Part shown: one piece after another, positions 28,491 through 36,833 of the stretch | How the letters are laid out: each line of letters opens with the position of its first letter | Position numbering within the stretch: position 1 is the stretch's first letter | Assembly: GCF_025837095.1 (NCBI RefSeq) | Contig: NZ_CP107551.1 | Location: 744,001-808,000 of the forward strand | Length of the DNA stretch: 64,000 nucleotides | DNA from: Rhodococcus sp. Z13 | GTDB taxonomy: Bacteria; Actinomycetota; Actinomycetes; Mycobacteriales; Mycobacteriaceae | Direction: 5' to 3' | The notes under the pieces: model-generated | Database searches by the model: none | What the model saw: the letters and a program-made list of their open reading frames with translations, nothing else | What the model was told of the DNA's origin: nothing | Program-made: the position numbers and the translations under genes

Positions 28491-29591
28491 ATGAGCCCCA
28501 GCACCGGAACCACCGCCGGAATCTCCACGTCGAATCTCGACGAACAGCGCACCGTCAAGGTCAGCCCCCTCGTCGCACCGTCCACGATCCGCGCCGAGTA
28601 CGCGCCCGACGCCGTCGTCGCCGCCACCGTCCGCTCCGGCCGCGCCGACACCGTCAACATCCTCGACGGCACCGACGACCGCCTCGTCGTCGTGGTCGGC
28701 CCCTGCTCCGTGCACGACCCGGCGGCCGCGATGGACTACGCCCGCCGCCTCGCCGCGAAGGCCGACGAACTGCGCGACGACCTGCACATCGTGATGCGCG
28801 TGTACTTCGAGAAGCCGCGCACCACGCTGGGCTGGAAGGGCCTGCTCAACGACCCGCACCTCGACGGCACCTTCGACATCAACACCGGCCTGCGCATCGG
28901 CCGCAAGCTGCTGCTCGACGTCTCCGGTCTCGGTCTCCCGGTCGGCTGCGAGTTCCTCGACCCGATCCTGCCGCAGTACTACGCCGACCTGGTCACCTAC
29001 GGCGCCATCGGTGCCCGCACCGCCGCCAGCCAGGTGCACCGGCAGCTGTGCAGCGCGCTGTCCATGCCCGTCGGCATCAAGAACTCCACCGAGGGCGACG
29101 TGCAGGTCGCGGTCGACGGCACCCGTGCCGCCGCCGCCAGCCACGTCTTCCCCGGCACCGACCTCGACGGTCAGGCCGCGCTCATCGAGACCGTCGGCAA
29201 CCCCGACTGCCACGTGATCCTCCGCGGCGGCAGCGCCGGCCCCAACTACGACGCCGAGACCGTCGCCGACACCCTCGCCCGTCTCCGCAAGGCCGGCCTG
29301 CCCGAGCGCGTCGTCGTCGACGCCAGCCACGGCAACAGCCGCAAGGACCACAACAAGCAGGTCGACGTCGTCACCGACATCGCGGAGCGCCTCGAGGCCG
29401 GCGAACAGGGTGTCGTCGGCATGATGCTCGAGAGCTTCATCGAGGCCGGACGTCAGGACCTCACCCTCGGCAAGGCCGACGAGCTCGAATACGGCAAGTC
29501 GATCACCGACGCGTGCCTCGACTGGAACACCACCGTCGCGCAGCTCGACCGTCTCGCCCGCGCCGTGCGCGTGCGCCGCGAGCGGAACTGA
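28491..29591 (+). CDS. aroG: Class I 3-deoxy-7-phosphoheptulonate (DAHP) synthase
   Basis: 366-aa enzyme condensing PEP and erythrose-4-phosphate, the entry step of the shikimate pathway. Class I alpha features are visible: VVGPCSVHDP, RVYFEKPRTTLGWKGLLNDP, GARTAASQVHRQ, GIKNSTEGD and DASHGNSRKDHNKQ. This is the E. coli AroFGH type, not the class II type that serves M. tuberculosis, so the organism may have both. The ATG at 28491 has AGGA 9 nt upstream, just after attenuator hairpin B. Expression should respond to aromatic amino-acid supply through the leader peptide. Confidence 0.93.
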   Translation: MSPSTGTTAGISTSNLDEQRTVKVSPLVAPSTIRAEYAPDAVVAATVRSGRADTVNILDGTDDRLVVVVGPCSVHDPAAAMDYARRLAAKADELRDDLHIVMRVYFEKPRTTLGWKGLLNDPHLDGTFDINTGLRIGRKLLLDVSGLGLPVGCEFLDPILPQYYADLVTYGAIGARTAASQVHRQLCSALSMPVGIKNSTEGDVQVAVDGTRAAAASHVFPGTDLDGQAALIETVGNPDCHVILRGGSAGPNYDAETVADTLARLRKAGLPERVVVDASHGNSRKDHNKQVDVVTDIAERLEAGEQGVVGMMLESFIEAGRQDLTLGKADELEYGKSITDACLDWNTTVAQLDRLARAVRVRRERN

Positions 29592-29614
29592 CACCCCGCC
29601 CCAGCGGCACGAGC

Positions 29615-29705
29615 CGTGGCCGGGCTGTGTGGAAATGGCCCCGTGGCCGGGCTGTGTGGAAATGGCCCCGTGGCCGGGCTGTGTGGAAATGGCCCCGTGG
29701 CCGGG
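29615..29705. repeat. 27-bp intergenic tandem repeat (3.4 copies)
   Basis: Three identical 27-bp units starting CGTGGCCGGGCTGTGTGG at 29615, 29642 and 29669, plus a 10-bp partial copy, 23 bp after the DAHP synthase stop and just before a terminator hairpin. Perfect identity implies a recent expansion. Confidence 0.93.
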
Positions 29706-29708
29706 CAG

Positions 29709-29739
29709 AGCCCTCCGGGAGATCGCTCACCGGAGGGCT
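29709..29739. terminator. Hairpin terminator between aroG and ectD
   Basis: Perfect 10-bp stem (AGCCCTCCGG / CCGGAGGGCT) with an 11-nt loop, placed between converging genes. Confidence 0.75.
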
Positions 29740-29786
29740 TCGCCCGTGTGGGACACCGGATCCGGCCGCGCCGATCCGGTCGTGGG

Positions 29787-30677
29787 TCACCGGAGCGGCG
29801 TGAAGTCCCTGCTCCCCAGATAGGAGGGGCGGGGCCGGGCCGCGGCGAACGGCTCGACGAGGGTGTTCTCGACACTGTTGAACACCACGAACAGGTTCGA
29901 CCGCGGGAACGGCGTGATGTTCCCGTTCGATCCGTGCATGCAGTTCGAGTCGAACACCGTTGCCGAACCGGCCGATCCGGTGAACGTCGCGATGCCGTGC
30001 TCGGCGGCCATGCGCGTCAGGGTGTCCTCGTCGGGCGACCCGGTCGGGGGCACGTGCGTCACCAGCGACTGGCGGAAGTAGTCGTCCGGAGTCTCGCCCG
30101 CACACGACACGTAGGTGCGGTGCGAACCCGGCATGATCATCAAACCGCCGTTGTAGCCGTAGTTCTCGGTCAGGGCGATCGAGATGCTCAGTGCGCGCGG
30201 ACGCGGCATCCCGTCCTCGGCGTGCCAGGTCTCGAAGTCCGAGTGCCAGTAGAAGGGGCCACCGCGGAAGCCGGGCTTGACGTTGAGCCGGGACTGATGG
30301 ACGTACACCTCGGAACCGAGCAGTTGCCTTGCGATTCCGACGATCTCGGGCCTGCGGATGATCGAGTCGACGAGTCCGCTCAGCCGGTGGACGTCGAAGA
30401 TGGACCGTACGTCGCCGCTGCCCTGCTCCCGGACGACGCGGTCGTCGTCGCCGAGTTCGCGGCCCAGGCGGGCGGTCTCCTCCAGGAGGTTGCCGACATC
30501 CTGCGCCGCGAGAATGCCTTCCGCGGTGTGGAATCCGCGACGGTCGTAATCCGCCACCGCCTCCGCGCCGAGGGGGCCGTCGCCGGTCGCTCCCCACACG
30601 ACCGGGTCCTTTCGTTCGATGGACTCGCAGGTCGTGCGGCCACGGGTCGGGTACTCGTCGTGAACGATCGTGTGCAT
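29787..30677 (-). CDS. ectD: Ectoine hydroxylase (EctD-type 2-oxoglutarate dioxygenase)
   Basis: 296-aa non-heme iron enzyme that hydroxylates ectoine to 5-hydroxyectoine. The iron triad is H145, D147 and H248, and the EctD signature around WHSDFETWHAEDGMPRPRA is intact, as are TENYGYNGGLM and MPGSH. No ectABC genes are present, so it acts on ectoine made or imported elsewhere, or is a relative with another substrate. It lies downstream of and in line with an AraC regulator gene. Confidence 0.86.
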   Translation of the reverse strand: MHTIVHDEYPTRGRTTCESIERKDPVVWGATGDGPLGAEAVADYDRRGFHTAEGILAAQDVGNLLEETARLGRELGDDDRVVREQGSGDVRSIFDVHRLSGLVDSIIRRPEIVGIARQLLGSEVYVHQSRLNVKPGFRGGPFYWHSDFETWHAEDGMPRPRALSISIALTENYGYNGGLMIMPGSHRTYVSCAGETPDDYFRQSLVTHVPPTGSPDEDTLTRMAAEHGIATFTGSAGSATVFDSNCMHGSNGNITPFPRSNLFVVFNSVENTLVEPFAAARPRPSYLGSRDFTPLR

Positions 30678-30840
30678 GGCTCGTGAATCACCCTCTCGAA
30701 GATCGATGACGGTTCGTCTCCGACGGTCCCACTACGAACGCGTTGATGCAACCCGCATCGGATGTGTAACGGCGGGGTCTCGTGGGTAAGGGCGGGCGCA
30801 CCGGGCCGGGCCGTGTCCGATTCCGTCCGTATCCGGTGGT

Positions 30841-30886
30841 GTCCCAGCGGTGCTCGCGCGGTTGTCTCAGCGATGCTCGCGGTACG
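30841..30886. repeat. Near-duplicate of the AraC gene 3' end (23-bp period)
   Basis: A roughly 19-bp segment (GTCTCAGCGATGCTCGCGG, containing the AraC-gene stop) is preceded at 23-bp distance by a 17/19 match (GTCCCAGCGGTGCTCGCGC), that is, duplicated just downstream of the gene. Confidence 0.65.
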
Positions 30887-31871
30887 CCCGGGGGGTGTTG
30901 CCCGTCCACCGTTTGAACGCCCGCCGGAACGCGCTCGGCTCGGAGAACCCGAGACGCGCCGACAGGTCGTCCACCGCCTCCCCGCGGCGAAGGCCCGCGA
31001 TGGCCAGATCGCGCAGCACCTCCTCGCGCAACTGCCCGAGCGAGGTGCCCTCCTGGCGCAGCAGCCGCCGCAGGTGCGGCGGGCTGACCGCGAGCCGGCT
31101 CGCGATGTCCTCCGCCGTGGCGGTGCGGCCCTCGATGCCGGACTCGAAGATCCGGCGCACCTGCGCCGACACGGTGGATTCGTAATCACGTTCGGACAGA
31201 ATGAGATTGGGGGAGTCGCGCAGATACTCCTCGAGGCTCTCCTCGGTCTGCACCAGCGGCGACTTCAGTGCGGCGTTGTCGATCTCCAGTGCGGCCCGCC
31301 CGGCCCCGAAGGTAACCGGCACGCCGAAGATCGCGTCGTAACTGCGGGCCAGCACGGGATCCGGTTCGGTGTACGGCAGGAAGGCCGATTCGAGACGGAC
31401 CCGCCCACCGACCAGCCAGGCCGCGAAGCGGTGCAGCAGCATCAGCAGGAAGTCCACGACCACACGGGTCTTGTCGTCCACCGTCTCCGGCACTTCCACG
31501 TCGAGGAAGGTCGTCTCCGCGCCCGGCGTCAGACTCAGCTGTGGAAGCGACCGGAGGACGTGGTTGACCTCGATCATGCGCCGCAGGGCATGATCCAGAT
31601 CGGGACGGTGGATGAGGGTCAGGCACATCACCCGGAAAGTGCCCCGCGGCACGGGAGCCGGAGCGAGACCGAACAGTTCGTCGTCGGTGATCTGCCAGAC
31701 GGTCTGGGTGAACCGGCTGACCTGCGCCGGCGTCAGGCGTGCGTGGGGATGCACCAGCACGGCGCGGCTGATACGCGCCGCCTCGAGGGCCGGTTGCAGG
31801 TCGATGCCCTGCTCCGCACCCACACGGATCGCCCGCGAGACGAAGTCGGACGGGATCGTGGGCCGCGACAT
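30867..31871 (-). CDS. AraC-family transcriptional regulator (arabinose-binding-domain type)
   Basis: 334-aa regulator with an N-terminal ligand domain of the Arabinose_bd (PF12625) type, residues ~20-210, and a C-terminal double helix-turn-helix (SRLAVSPPHLRRLLRQEG; ARLGFSEPSAFRRAFKRWTG, then TPRAYR). The start is 3 bp after the stop of the aminotransferase gene, so they may be co-transcribed. ectD follows after 189 bp and is a candidate target, although this family more often controls lipid or steroid genes. Confidence 0.85.
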   Translation of the reverse strand: MSRPTIPSDFVSRAIRVGAEQGIDLQPALEAARISRAVLVHPHARLTPAQVSRFTQTVWQITDDELFGLAPAPVPRGTFRVMCLTLIHRPDLDHALRRMIEVNHVLRSLPQLSLTPGAETTFLDVEVPETVDDKTRVVVDFLLMLLHRFAAWLVGGRVRLESAFLPYTEPDPVLARSYDAIFGVPVTFGAGRAALEIDNAALKSPLVQTEESLEEYLRDSPNLILSERDYESTVSAQVRRIFESGIEGRTATAEDIASRLAVSPPHLRRLLRQEGTSLGQLREEVLRDLAIAGLRRGEAVDDLSARLGFSEPSAFRRAFKRWTGNTPRAYREHR

Positions 31872-31874
31872 GAT

Positions 31875-33068
31875 CTACCGGGCCTCCTGCAGTGCGCTCA
31901 GACGGCGGACCGCCTCGGTGAGCACCTCGTCGCGCTTGCAGAACGCGAAGCGCACCAAATGGTTCCACGACGGTGCGTCGTCGACGAACACGCTCACCGG
32001 TACCGCCGCGACACCGATCCGGGCGGGCAACTCGCGGCAGAACGCCACCCCGTCGGTGTGGCCGAAGGGGGTCAGATCGGCGATCACGAAATAGGTTCCG
32101 GCGGAATCGAACACCTTCAGTCCCGCATCGGACAGCGCATTCGACAGCAGAGACCGCTTGCGCTGCAGCTCGTTCCGCATCGACACGATCCAGTCCTGCT
32201 CGTGTTCGAGCGCATATGCCACGGCCGGCTGGAAGGGAGCACCGCCCACATAGGTCAGGAACTGCTTGGCGGCGCGCACCCCGTCGATCAGCTCGCGCGG
32301 CCCCAGGGCCCAGCCGATCTTCCAGCCGGTGACGTTGAAGGTCTTCGCGGCGCTCGAGACCGTGACCGTCCGCTCCGCCATACCCGGCAGCGAGGCCAGC
32401 GGGACATGGGTGCGCCCGTCGAACACCAGGTGCTCGTACACCTCGTCGGACAGCACCAGCAGGTCGCGCTCGCAGGCCAGCTCGGCCAGCGCGGTCAGCG
32501 ACTCGCGGTCGTAGACGGTGCCGGTGGGATTGTGCGGGCTGTTCACGACCAGCATGCGGGTGCGGTCGGTGACGGCCGCGCGCAACGCATCGACGTCGAG
32601 CACGAAACCGTTCCCGGACCGCGCCAGCGGCACCGTGCGGCGGGTCGCGCCGGCCAGGGCGACCGACGCCGCGTAGGAGTCGTAGTACGGCTCGGTGAGC
32701 AGCACCTCCTCGCCGGGCTCGACCAGCCCGAGGATCGCCGCGCTGATGGCCTCGGTCGCGCCGACGGTGACGAGCACCTCGGTGTCCGGGTCGTACTCCA
32801 GCCCGTAGCGGGCGGCCCGATCGGCGGCGACGGCCCGGCGCAGGTCCGGCATCCCGGAGCCGGGCGGATACTGGTTCACACCCTCAGCGATGGCCCGACG
32901 TGCGGTTTCGAGCATCGCCGGTGGCCCGTCCACATCCGGGAAGCCCTGCCCCAGATTGATCGCGCCGTGACGGACGGCGAGGTCGGTCATCTCGGCGAAG
33001 ATCGTCGAGGCGAACGGCCGGAGTCGGGAGACCGTAGGCACCCGCCGCGGAGTCGTCGAATCAGCCAT
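31875..33068 (-). CDS. PLP-dependent class I/II aminotransferase (DapC-like)
   Basis: 397-aa fold-type I aminotransferase: INLGQGFPDVDGP, NQYPPGSGMPDLR, VTVGATEAI, VVNSPHNPTGTVY, LSDEVYEHLVF and the PLP lysine in SSAAKTFNVTGWKIGW. The closest M. tuberculosis relative by features and neighbourhood is Rv0858c, annotated as N-succinyldiaminopimelate aminotransferase (lysine/peptidoglycan precursor synthesis); kynurenine or methionine aminotransferase activity is possible. TACGCT stands 6 nt upstream of the ATG, suggesting a leaderless start. Confidence 0.85.
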   Translation of the reverse strand: MADSTTPRRVPTVSRLRPFASTIFAEMTDLAVRHGAINLGQGFPDVDGPPAMLETARRAIAEGVNQYPPGSGMPDLRRAVAADRAARYGLEYDPDTEVLVTVGATEAISAAILGLVEPGEEVLLTEPYYDSYAASVALAGATRRTVPLARSGNGFVLDVDALRAAVTDRTRMLVVNSPHNPTGTVYDRESLTALAELACERDLLVLSDEVYEHLVFDGRTHVPLASLPGMAERTVTVSSAAKTFNVTGWKIGWALGPRELIDGVRAAKQFLTYVGGAPFQPAVAYALEHEQDWIVSMRNELQRKRSLLSNALSDAGLKVFDSAGTYFVIADLTPFGHTDGVAFCRELPARIGVAAVPVSVFVDDAPSWNHLVRFAFCKRDEVLTEAVRRLSALQEAR

Positions 33069-33090
33069 TCCTGCAGCGTAGCGCCCGCGC

Positions 33091-33117
33091 TGTCACACCC
33101 GGGCCACCTGCCTCGTC
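33091..33117 (+). promoter_or_regulatory. ECF41-type sigma-factor promoter
   Basis: TGTCACA (33091-33097), 16 nt, CGTC (33114-33117): exact agreement with the motif reported for ECF41 sigma factors. It lies about 65 bp upstream of the carboxymuconolactone-decarboxylase-family gene, and an ECF41 sigma gene faces that gene from the other side. Confidence 0.85.
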
Positions 33118-33182
33118 TCCACTGTGAAGGCACCCGCGGAACCGGTGAGGTGTTCCGCGGCTCACACGGAAGGAAAGCAGTC

Positions 33183-33794
33183 ATGGCTCGACTCCGTCCC
33201 GTCACCCCCGAGCAGGCCGGCCCGATGACCCGTGCGACCTACGCGATGGCGCGTCGCCGGTTCGGATCGGTGCCCGAACCGTTCGCCGTCCTGGCCCACC
33301 ACCCGGCGCTGATGCGCACGAGCGGAGTGCACGAACTGCTCGCCGAGCGGGCGTCGAACACCCTGCCCGCCGCGATCCGCGAGATCGCCGTCTACCGCGT
33401 GGCCTGGACGATCGGCTGTTCGTGGTGCATCGACTTCGGCACCATGCTGCAGCGGCTCGACGGTCTCGACACCGACCGGCTCGCCCACATCGCCGAGTAC
33501 GAGACGTCGGATCTGTACAGCGACGACGAGAAGGCCGCGATCGCCTACGCCGACGCGATGACCGGCGACGTGGCCACGGCAGTGACCGACGAGCAGATCG
33601 CGGACCTCGAACGCCGCTTCGGGCCCGCCGGGGTGGTGGAGCTGACCTATCAGATCGCGCTCGAGAACATGCGTGCCCGGATGAACTCCGCGCTCGGGAT
33701 CCACGATCAGGGGTTCAGCACGGACGCCTGCCGCGTGCCCTGGGCCGACGCCGACACCGACACCGATGCGAAAGGATCGTCCACGGCGTCCTAG
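33183..33794 (+). CDS. Carboxymuconolactone decarboxylase (AhpD-like) family protein
   Basis: 203-aa helical protein of the CMD family with the redox pair CSWC (TIGCSWCIDFGTML), the AhpD-type thiol motif. Such proteins act in peroxide or quinone detoxification and are the standard partner of ECF41 sigma factors. The ATG at 33183 follows AAGGAAA. An ECF41-type promoter is directly upstream and the sigma gene converges on it with a 4-bp gap. The C-terminal tail is acidic and low-complexity. Confidence 0.87.
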   Translation: MARLRPVTPEQAGPMTRATYAMARRRFGSVPEPFAVLAHHPALMRTSGVHELLAERASNTLPAAIREIAVYRVAWTIGCSWCIDFGTMLQRLDGLDTDRLAHIAEYETSDLYSDDEKAAIAYADAMTGDVATAVTDEQIADLERRFGPAGVVELTYQIALENMRARMNSALGIHDQGFSTDACRVPWADADTDTDAKGSSTAS

Positions 33795-33798
33795 GAGA

Positions 33799-34746
33799 TC
33801 ACCGGGTGGACTCCCGACCGGCCTCGAACAGTCCGGCCCCCAGCCGGGTCCCGCGGCGCAGCTTGGCGGGATTGGCCAGGTCGTAGGCGGCCCAGACCCG
33901 CCCCTCGCGCACCGTGCACGCCAGCACGCGGGGCGGGAAGCCCGGCCGGTCGCCGTCACCCGGGGCGCCGCGGTTGAGCAGCCCGAGTTCGCCGTTGACG
34001 AGGATCGGCTCCACCGCCGTGAGCGAGTCGGTGCCGTAGCGGCGGGACAGACCGAGGAAGAAGCGCGCGAACCTGTCCGGGCCCACGACGACGTTGAGCG
34101 CGGTACGGGTCGTGCCACCGGCGTCGCCGACGGCGTGAGCGTCGGGATGCAGGGCGGCGGTCACCGCGTCGAGGTCGGCGTCGGCGAAGGCGGCCAGCAA
34201 CCGCTCGACGGCCTCCGCGTGTTCCTCGGAGGGGACGGGCGGAGGTGTGTGCGCCACCGCCCGCCGCCCGCGGGACGCCAGCTGGCGCGCGGTCGGGACG
34301 GTGATGTCGAGGATGCGGGAGATCTCGTCGAAGGGCACGTCGAAGGCGTCGTGGAGGACGAACGCGACGCGTTGGGCGGGTGGGAGGGTGTCGAGCACGA
34401 CGAGGGCGGCCAGCCGGTTGTCCTCGTCCTGCACGATCCGTTCCAGCGGGTCTGGGGGAGTGCAGCCGCCGAGTGGGGTGAGGACCGGTTCCGGCAGCCA
34501 CTGCCCGACATAGGTCTCGCGGCGCACCGCGGCCGAGCGCAACCGGTCCAGACACAACCGTCCCACCACGGTGGTCAGCCAGGCCCGCAGGTCGACGATC
34601 CGGTCGGCGTCGACCCCGGCCAGACGCAACCACGCGTCCTGCACGGCGTCCTCGGCGTCGGCGACGCTCCCGGTCAGCCGGTACGCCACACCCAGCAGGT
34701 GGGTGCGGTGCTCCTCGAAGGACTCCACCGCGCTCGCGTCGAGCAT
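33799..34746 (-). CDS. ECF41-group sigma factor with SnoaL-like C-terminal domain (SigJ-like)
   Basis: 315-aa RNA polymerase sigma factor: sigma-2 region (HLLGVAYRLTGSVADAEDAVQDAWLRL), sigma-4 region (LDTLPPAQRVAFVLHDAFDVPFDEISRIL), then a SnoaL/NTF2-like C-terminal domain that controls activity in place of an anti-sigma factor. The ECF41 linker motif WLPEPV and the C-terminal NPAKL (NPDKL-like) motif are present. A TAGCAT box 6 nt before the ATG indicates a leaderless transcript. No copy of the TGTCACA promoter precedes it, so autoregulation is not evident. Confidence 0.92.
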   Translation of the reverse strand: MLDASAVESFEEHRTHLLGVAYRLTGSVADAEDAVQDAWLRLAGVDADRIVDLRAWLTTVVGRLCLDRLRSAAVRRETYVGQWLPEPVLTPLGGCTPPDPLERIVQDEDNRLAALVVLDTLPPAQRVAFVLHDAFDVPFDEISRILDITVPTARQLASRGRRAVAHTPPPVPSEEHAEAVERLLAAFADADLDAVTAALHPDAHAVGDAGGTTRTALNVVVGPDRFARFFLGLSRRYGTDSLTAVEPILVNGELGLLNRGAPGDGDRPGFPPRVLACTVREGRVWAAYDLANPAKLRRGTRLGAGLFEAGRESTR

Positions 34747-34819
34747 GCCCCGATGCTACGTCCGTTCCCGCCTTCCCCGAGGCGCCGTGGGCATATCCTC
34801 GTCCTCGACGGAGGGTGAT

Positions 34820-35452
34820 GTGGACAAGTACGACATCAAGCGCGAGTACCGCGGGCTGTACACCTGTTCCGCCGAGGACTTCACGGAAGTGCAGGTGCCG
34901 GAGTTCCGGTACGTCGCGATCGACGGCGTGGACGATCCGAACACCGCACCGGCCTACACCGAAGCCGTCGAGGCGCTCTACGCGGTGTCCTACGCCCTGA
35001 AGTTCGCCTCGAAGACCCTGCTGCAGCGAGACTTCGTCGTCGGGCCGCTCGAAGGACAGTGGTGGAGCGACGACATGTCGGCCTTCGTCCGGGGCGACAA
35101 GTCGTCGTGGGAGTGGCGGATGATGATCGCCCAGCCGCCGTGGGTCACCGACGAGATGGTGACCGAGGCGGTCGAGACCGCGGCGAAGAAGGCGGCCGCG
35201 AAGGGGAAACCGTTGCCGGCCCTGCCGAAGCTGCGGCCGTTCCGGCTCACCGAGGGACGGTGCCTGCAGATCCTGCACGTCGGGCCCTACGACGACGAGG
35301 CGCCCGTCCTCGAACGGCTGCACACGCAGGTGATGCCCGAACGCGGTCTGACCTTCGCGGGTGAACACCACGAGATCTACCTGAACGATCCGCGCCGCAC
35401 CGAACCTGCGAAGCTGAGAACCGTCCTGCGGCAACCCGTCACGCCGGAATAG
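34820..35452 (+). CDS. GyrI-like small-molecule-binding domain protein
   Basis: 210-aa protein of the GyrI-like/effector-binding (PF06445) fold without a DNA-binding domain: FRYVAIDGVDDPNTAPAYTEAVEALY at the N-terminus, EGQWW, and HVGPYDDEAPVLERLH at the end. Standalone members bind or hydrolyse small hydrophobic compounds. The GTG at 34820 follows GGAGGG at 4 nt. It is in line with the NUDIX gene 10 bp downstream. Confidence 0.82.
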   Translation: MDKYDIKREYRGLYTCSAEDFTEVQVPEFRYVAIDGVDDPNTAPAYTEAVEALYAVSYALKFASKTLLQRDFVVGPLEGQWWSDDMSAFVRGDKSSWEWRMMIAQPPWVTDEMVTEAVETAAKKAAAKGKPLPALPKLRPFRLTEGRCLQILHVGPYDDEAPVLERLHTQVMPERGLTFAGEHHEIYLNDPRRTEPAKLRTVLRQPVTPE

Positions 35453-35462
35453 GAGCACCACG

Positions 35463-35954
35463 ATGGCCGTCACGAGCGCGGGACTGCTCCTCTACCGCAT
35501 CGACGACACCGGGCTGCTCGGCCTGTGGCTCGTCCACCCGGGTGGTCCGTTCTGGAAGGGCAAGGACGAAGCGGCCTGGTCGGTCCCCAAGGGGGAGTAC
35601 GGGCCCGAGGAGGATCCCCGCGAGGTGGCGGTGCGCGAGTTCACCGAGGAGTGCGGGTTCGCTCCGCCGGACGTGCCGCTGTCGCTGCTGGGACGCTACC
35701 GGCAGGCCTCCGGCAAGATCGTCAGCGTCTACGCCGGGGAGACGACCGAGGACATGACCTTCGTGGAGAGCAACACCTGCGAGGTGGAGTGGCCACCGCG
35801 CTCCGGCCGGCGCATCACCGTCCCGGAGGTCGACGACGCGCGTTGGGTCGCGGCCGCCGATGCGGAGTGGATGCTGGTCAAGGGGCAGCGCCCGGTGGTC
35901 GAGGCCCTGCGGGCACGACTCGACGAGGTGGGCCGCTACTACCGCGTGGAGTGA
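35463..35954 (+). CDS. NUDIX hydrolase
   Basis: 163-aa diphosphohydrolase with the Nudix box running from G47 through E52 to REFTEECGF (Gx5Ex7REuxEExGu). The N-terminus SAGLLLYR and substrate loop PFWKGKDEAAWSVPKGE resemble actinobacterial MutT-like enzymes. Nucleotide substrate unknown. It follows the GyrI-like gene by 10 bp (likely operon) and its 3' end overlaps that of the converging TetR gene by 16 bp. Confidence 0.88.
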   Translation: MAVTSAGLLLYRIDDTGLLGLWLVHPGGPFWKGKDEAAWSVPKGEYGPEEDPREVAVREFTEECGFAPPDVPLSLLGRYRQASGKIVSVYAGETTEDMTFVESNTCEVEWPPRSGRRITVPEVDDARWVAAADAEWMLVKGQRPVVEALRARLDEVGRYYRVE

Positions 35955-36667
35955 TCCGGCAGCACCATCGGAACGAGGAACTGCCGTGCGACGGCGGCCA
36001 ATTCGTCGTCGTCGTCGATGTCCACCACCCGGCTCGGGGTGGCGAGGAAGGACGCCGAGATACGCACGAGTATCTCGGCCACCAGGTCGACGTCCAGATC
36101 CGCGGAGATCGTGCCCGCGAGCTGTTCCCGGCGCAACTGGCCCGCGACGAACCGCCGGACGGTGGCGAGCATCGTGCCGTCATCACCCCCGATGGCGCCG
36201 GCGAACAGCACCGGTTCGGTCTCGAGCAGCGTGGCGATGAGCCGGTTGGTGCGGATGGCCCGCAGGGCACTCACGAAGCCGAGGACCACCCGGTCGGCGA
36301 CCGTGTCGGCGGTGCGGATGTCCTCGAGGAACTGCACGAAGTAGCGCCGGAACTCGCGCAGGATGACCTGTTCGACCAGTGCGTCCTTCGTCTCGAACCT
36401 GCGGTACAGGGTGATCCGGGACAGGTCCGCGCGGCGTGCGATCTCCTCCATGGACGATCGCTGGATGCCGGTGCGGCAGAACTGTTCGTACGCCGCGTCG
36501 AGCAGGCGGGTGCGGGTCTCGTCCGTCTCGCAGGGATCCGCGGCGGCGCCGGGAGGGACCAGCGCGTCGCGGAACGCCCGGTCGAGCAGTGAGTCCGATT
36601 CCCGGTTCCGGTCCTGGTCGGGCACACCGCCGGACGTCGGTGGCGGGGCCGACGATGCAGGGTCCAC
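35939..36667 (-). CDS. TetR-family repressor, probable LcpR regulator of latex-clearing protein
   Basis: 242-aa regulator. The helix-turn-helix is around EEIARRADLSRITLYRRFETKDALVEQV, preceded by a disordered ~50-residue N-terminus; the C-terminal ligand domain is helical. GTG start with AGGAGG 4-5 nt upstream. It is divergent from lcp and a perfect palindrome lies in the shared 166-bp intergenic region. TetR-type LcpR proteins control lcp in Gordonia, so this is its likely counterpart. Confidence 0.82.
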   Translation of the reverse strand: MDPASSAPPPTSGGVPDQDRNRESDSLLDRAFRDALVPPGAAADPCETDETRTRLLDAAYEQFCRTGIQRSSMEEIARRADLSRITLYRRFETKDALVEQVILREFRRYFVQFLEDIRTADTVADRVVLGFVSALRAIRTNRLIATLLETEPVLFAGAIGGDDGTMLATVRRFVAGQLRREQLAGTISADLDVDLVAEILVRISASFLATPSRVVDIDDDDELAAVARQFLVPMVLPDHSTR

Positions 36668-36763
36668 GGGTCCTCCTGGGGCCGGAGTCTACGGGTCCGG
36701 ATCTCCACCTTAAGGGGACGGGAGGCCGATTCGGCGGAAGTGGTTGTGACCGGCACCACAGTG

Positions 36764-36786
36764 TGTTTCCCTGATACAGGGAAACA
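36764..36786. promoter_or_regulatory. Perfect palindrome upstream of lcp, candidate TetR/LcpR operator
   Basis: Arms TGTTTCCCTG and CAGGGAAACA separated by ATA, a perfect 10-bp dyad of the size bound by TetR dimers. It lies 48 bp upstream of the lcp start. A smaller dyad CACTG-TTT-CAGTG follows at 36789-36801. Confidence 0.75.
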
Positions 36787-36833
36787 GTCACTGTTTCAGT
36801 GCTCCACCCGCTGCGTCGTATGGGAGCGACCGC

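Noticed and set aside
26002-29705. Tandem arrays in treS and after aroG as possible CRISPR
   Set aside because: Units are directly adjacent with no spacers and partly coding; these are minisatellite-type repeats.
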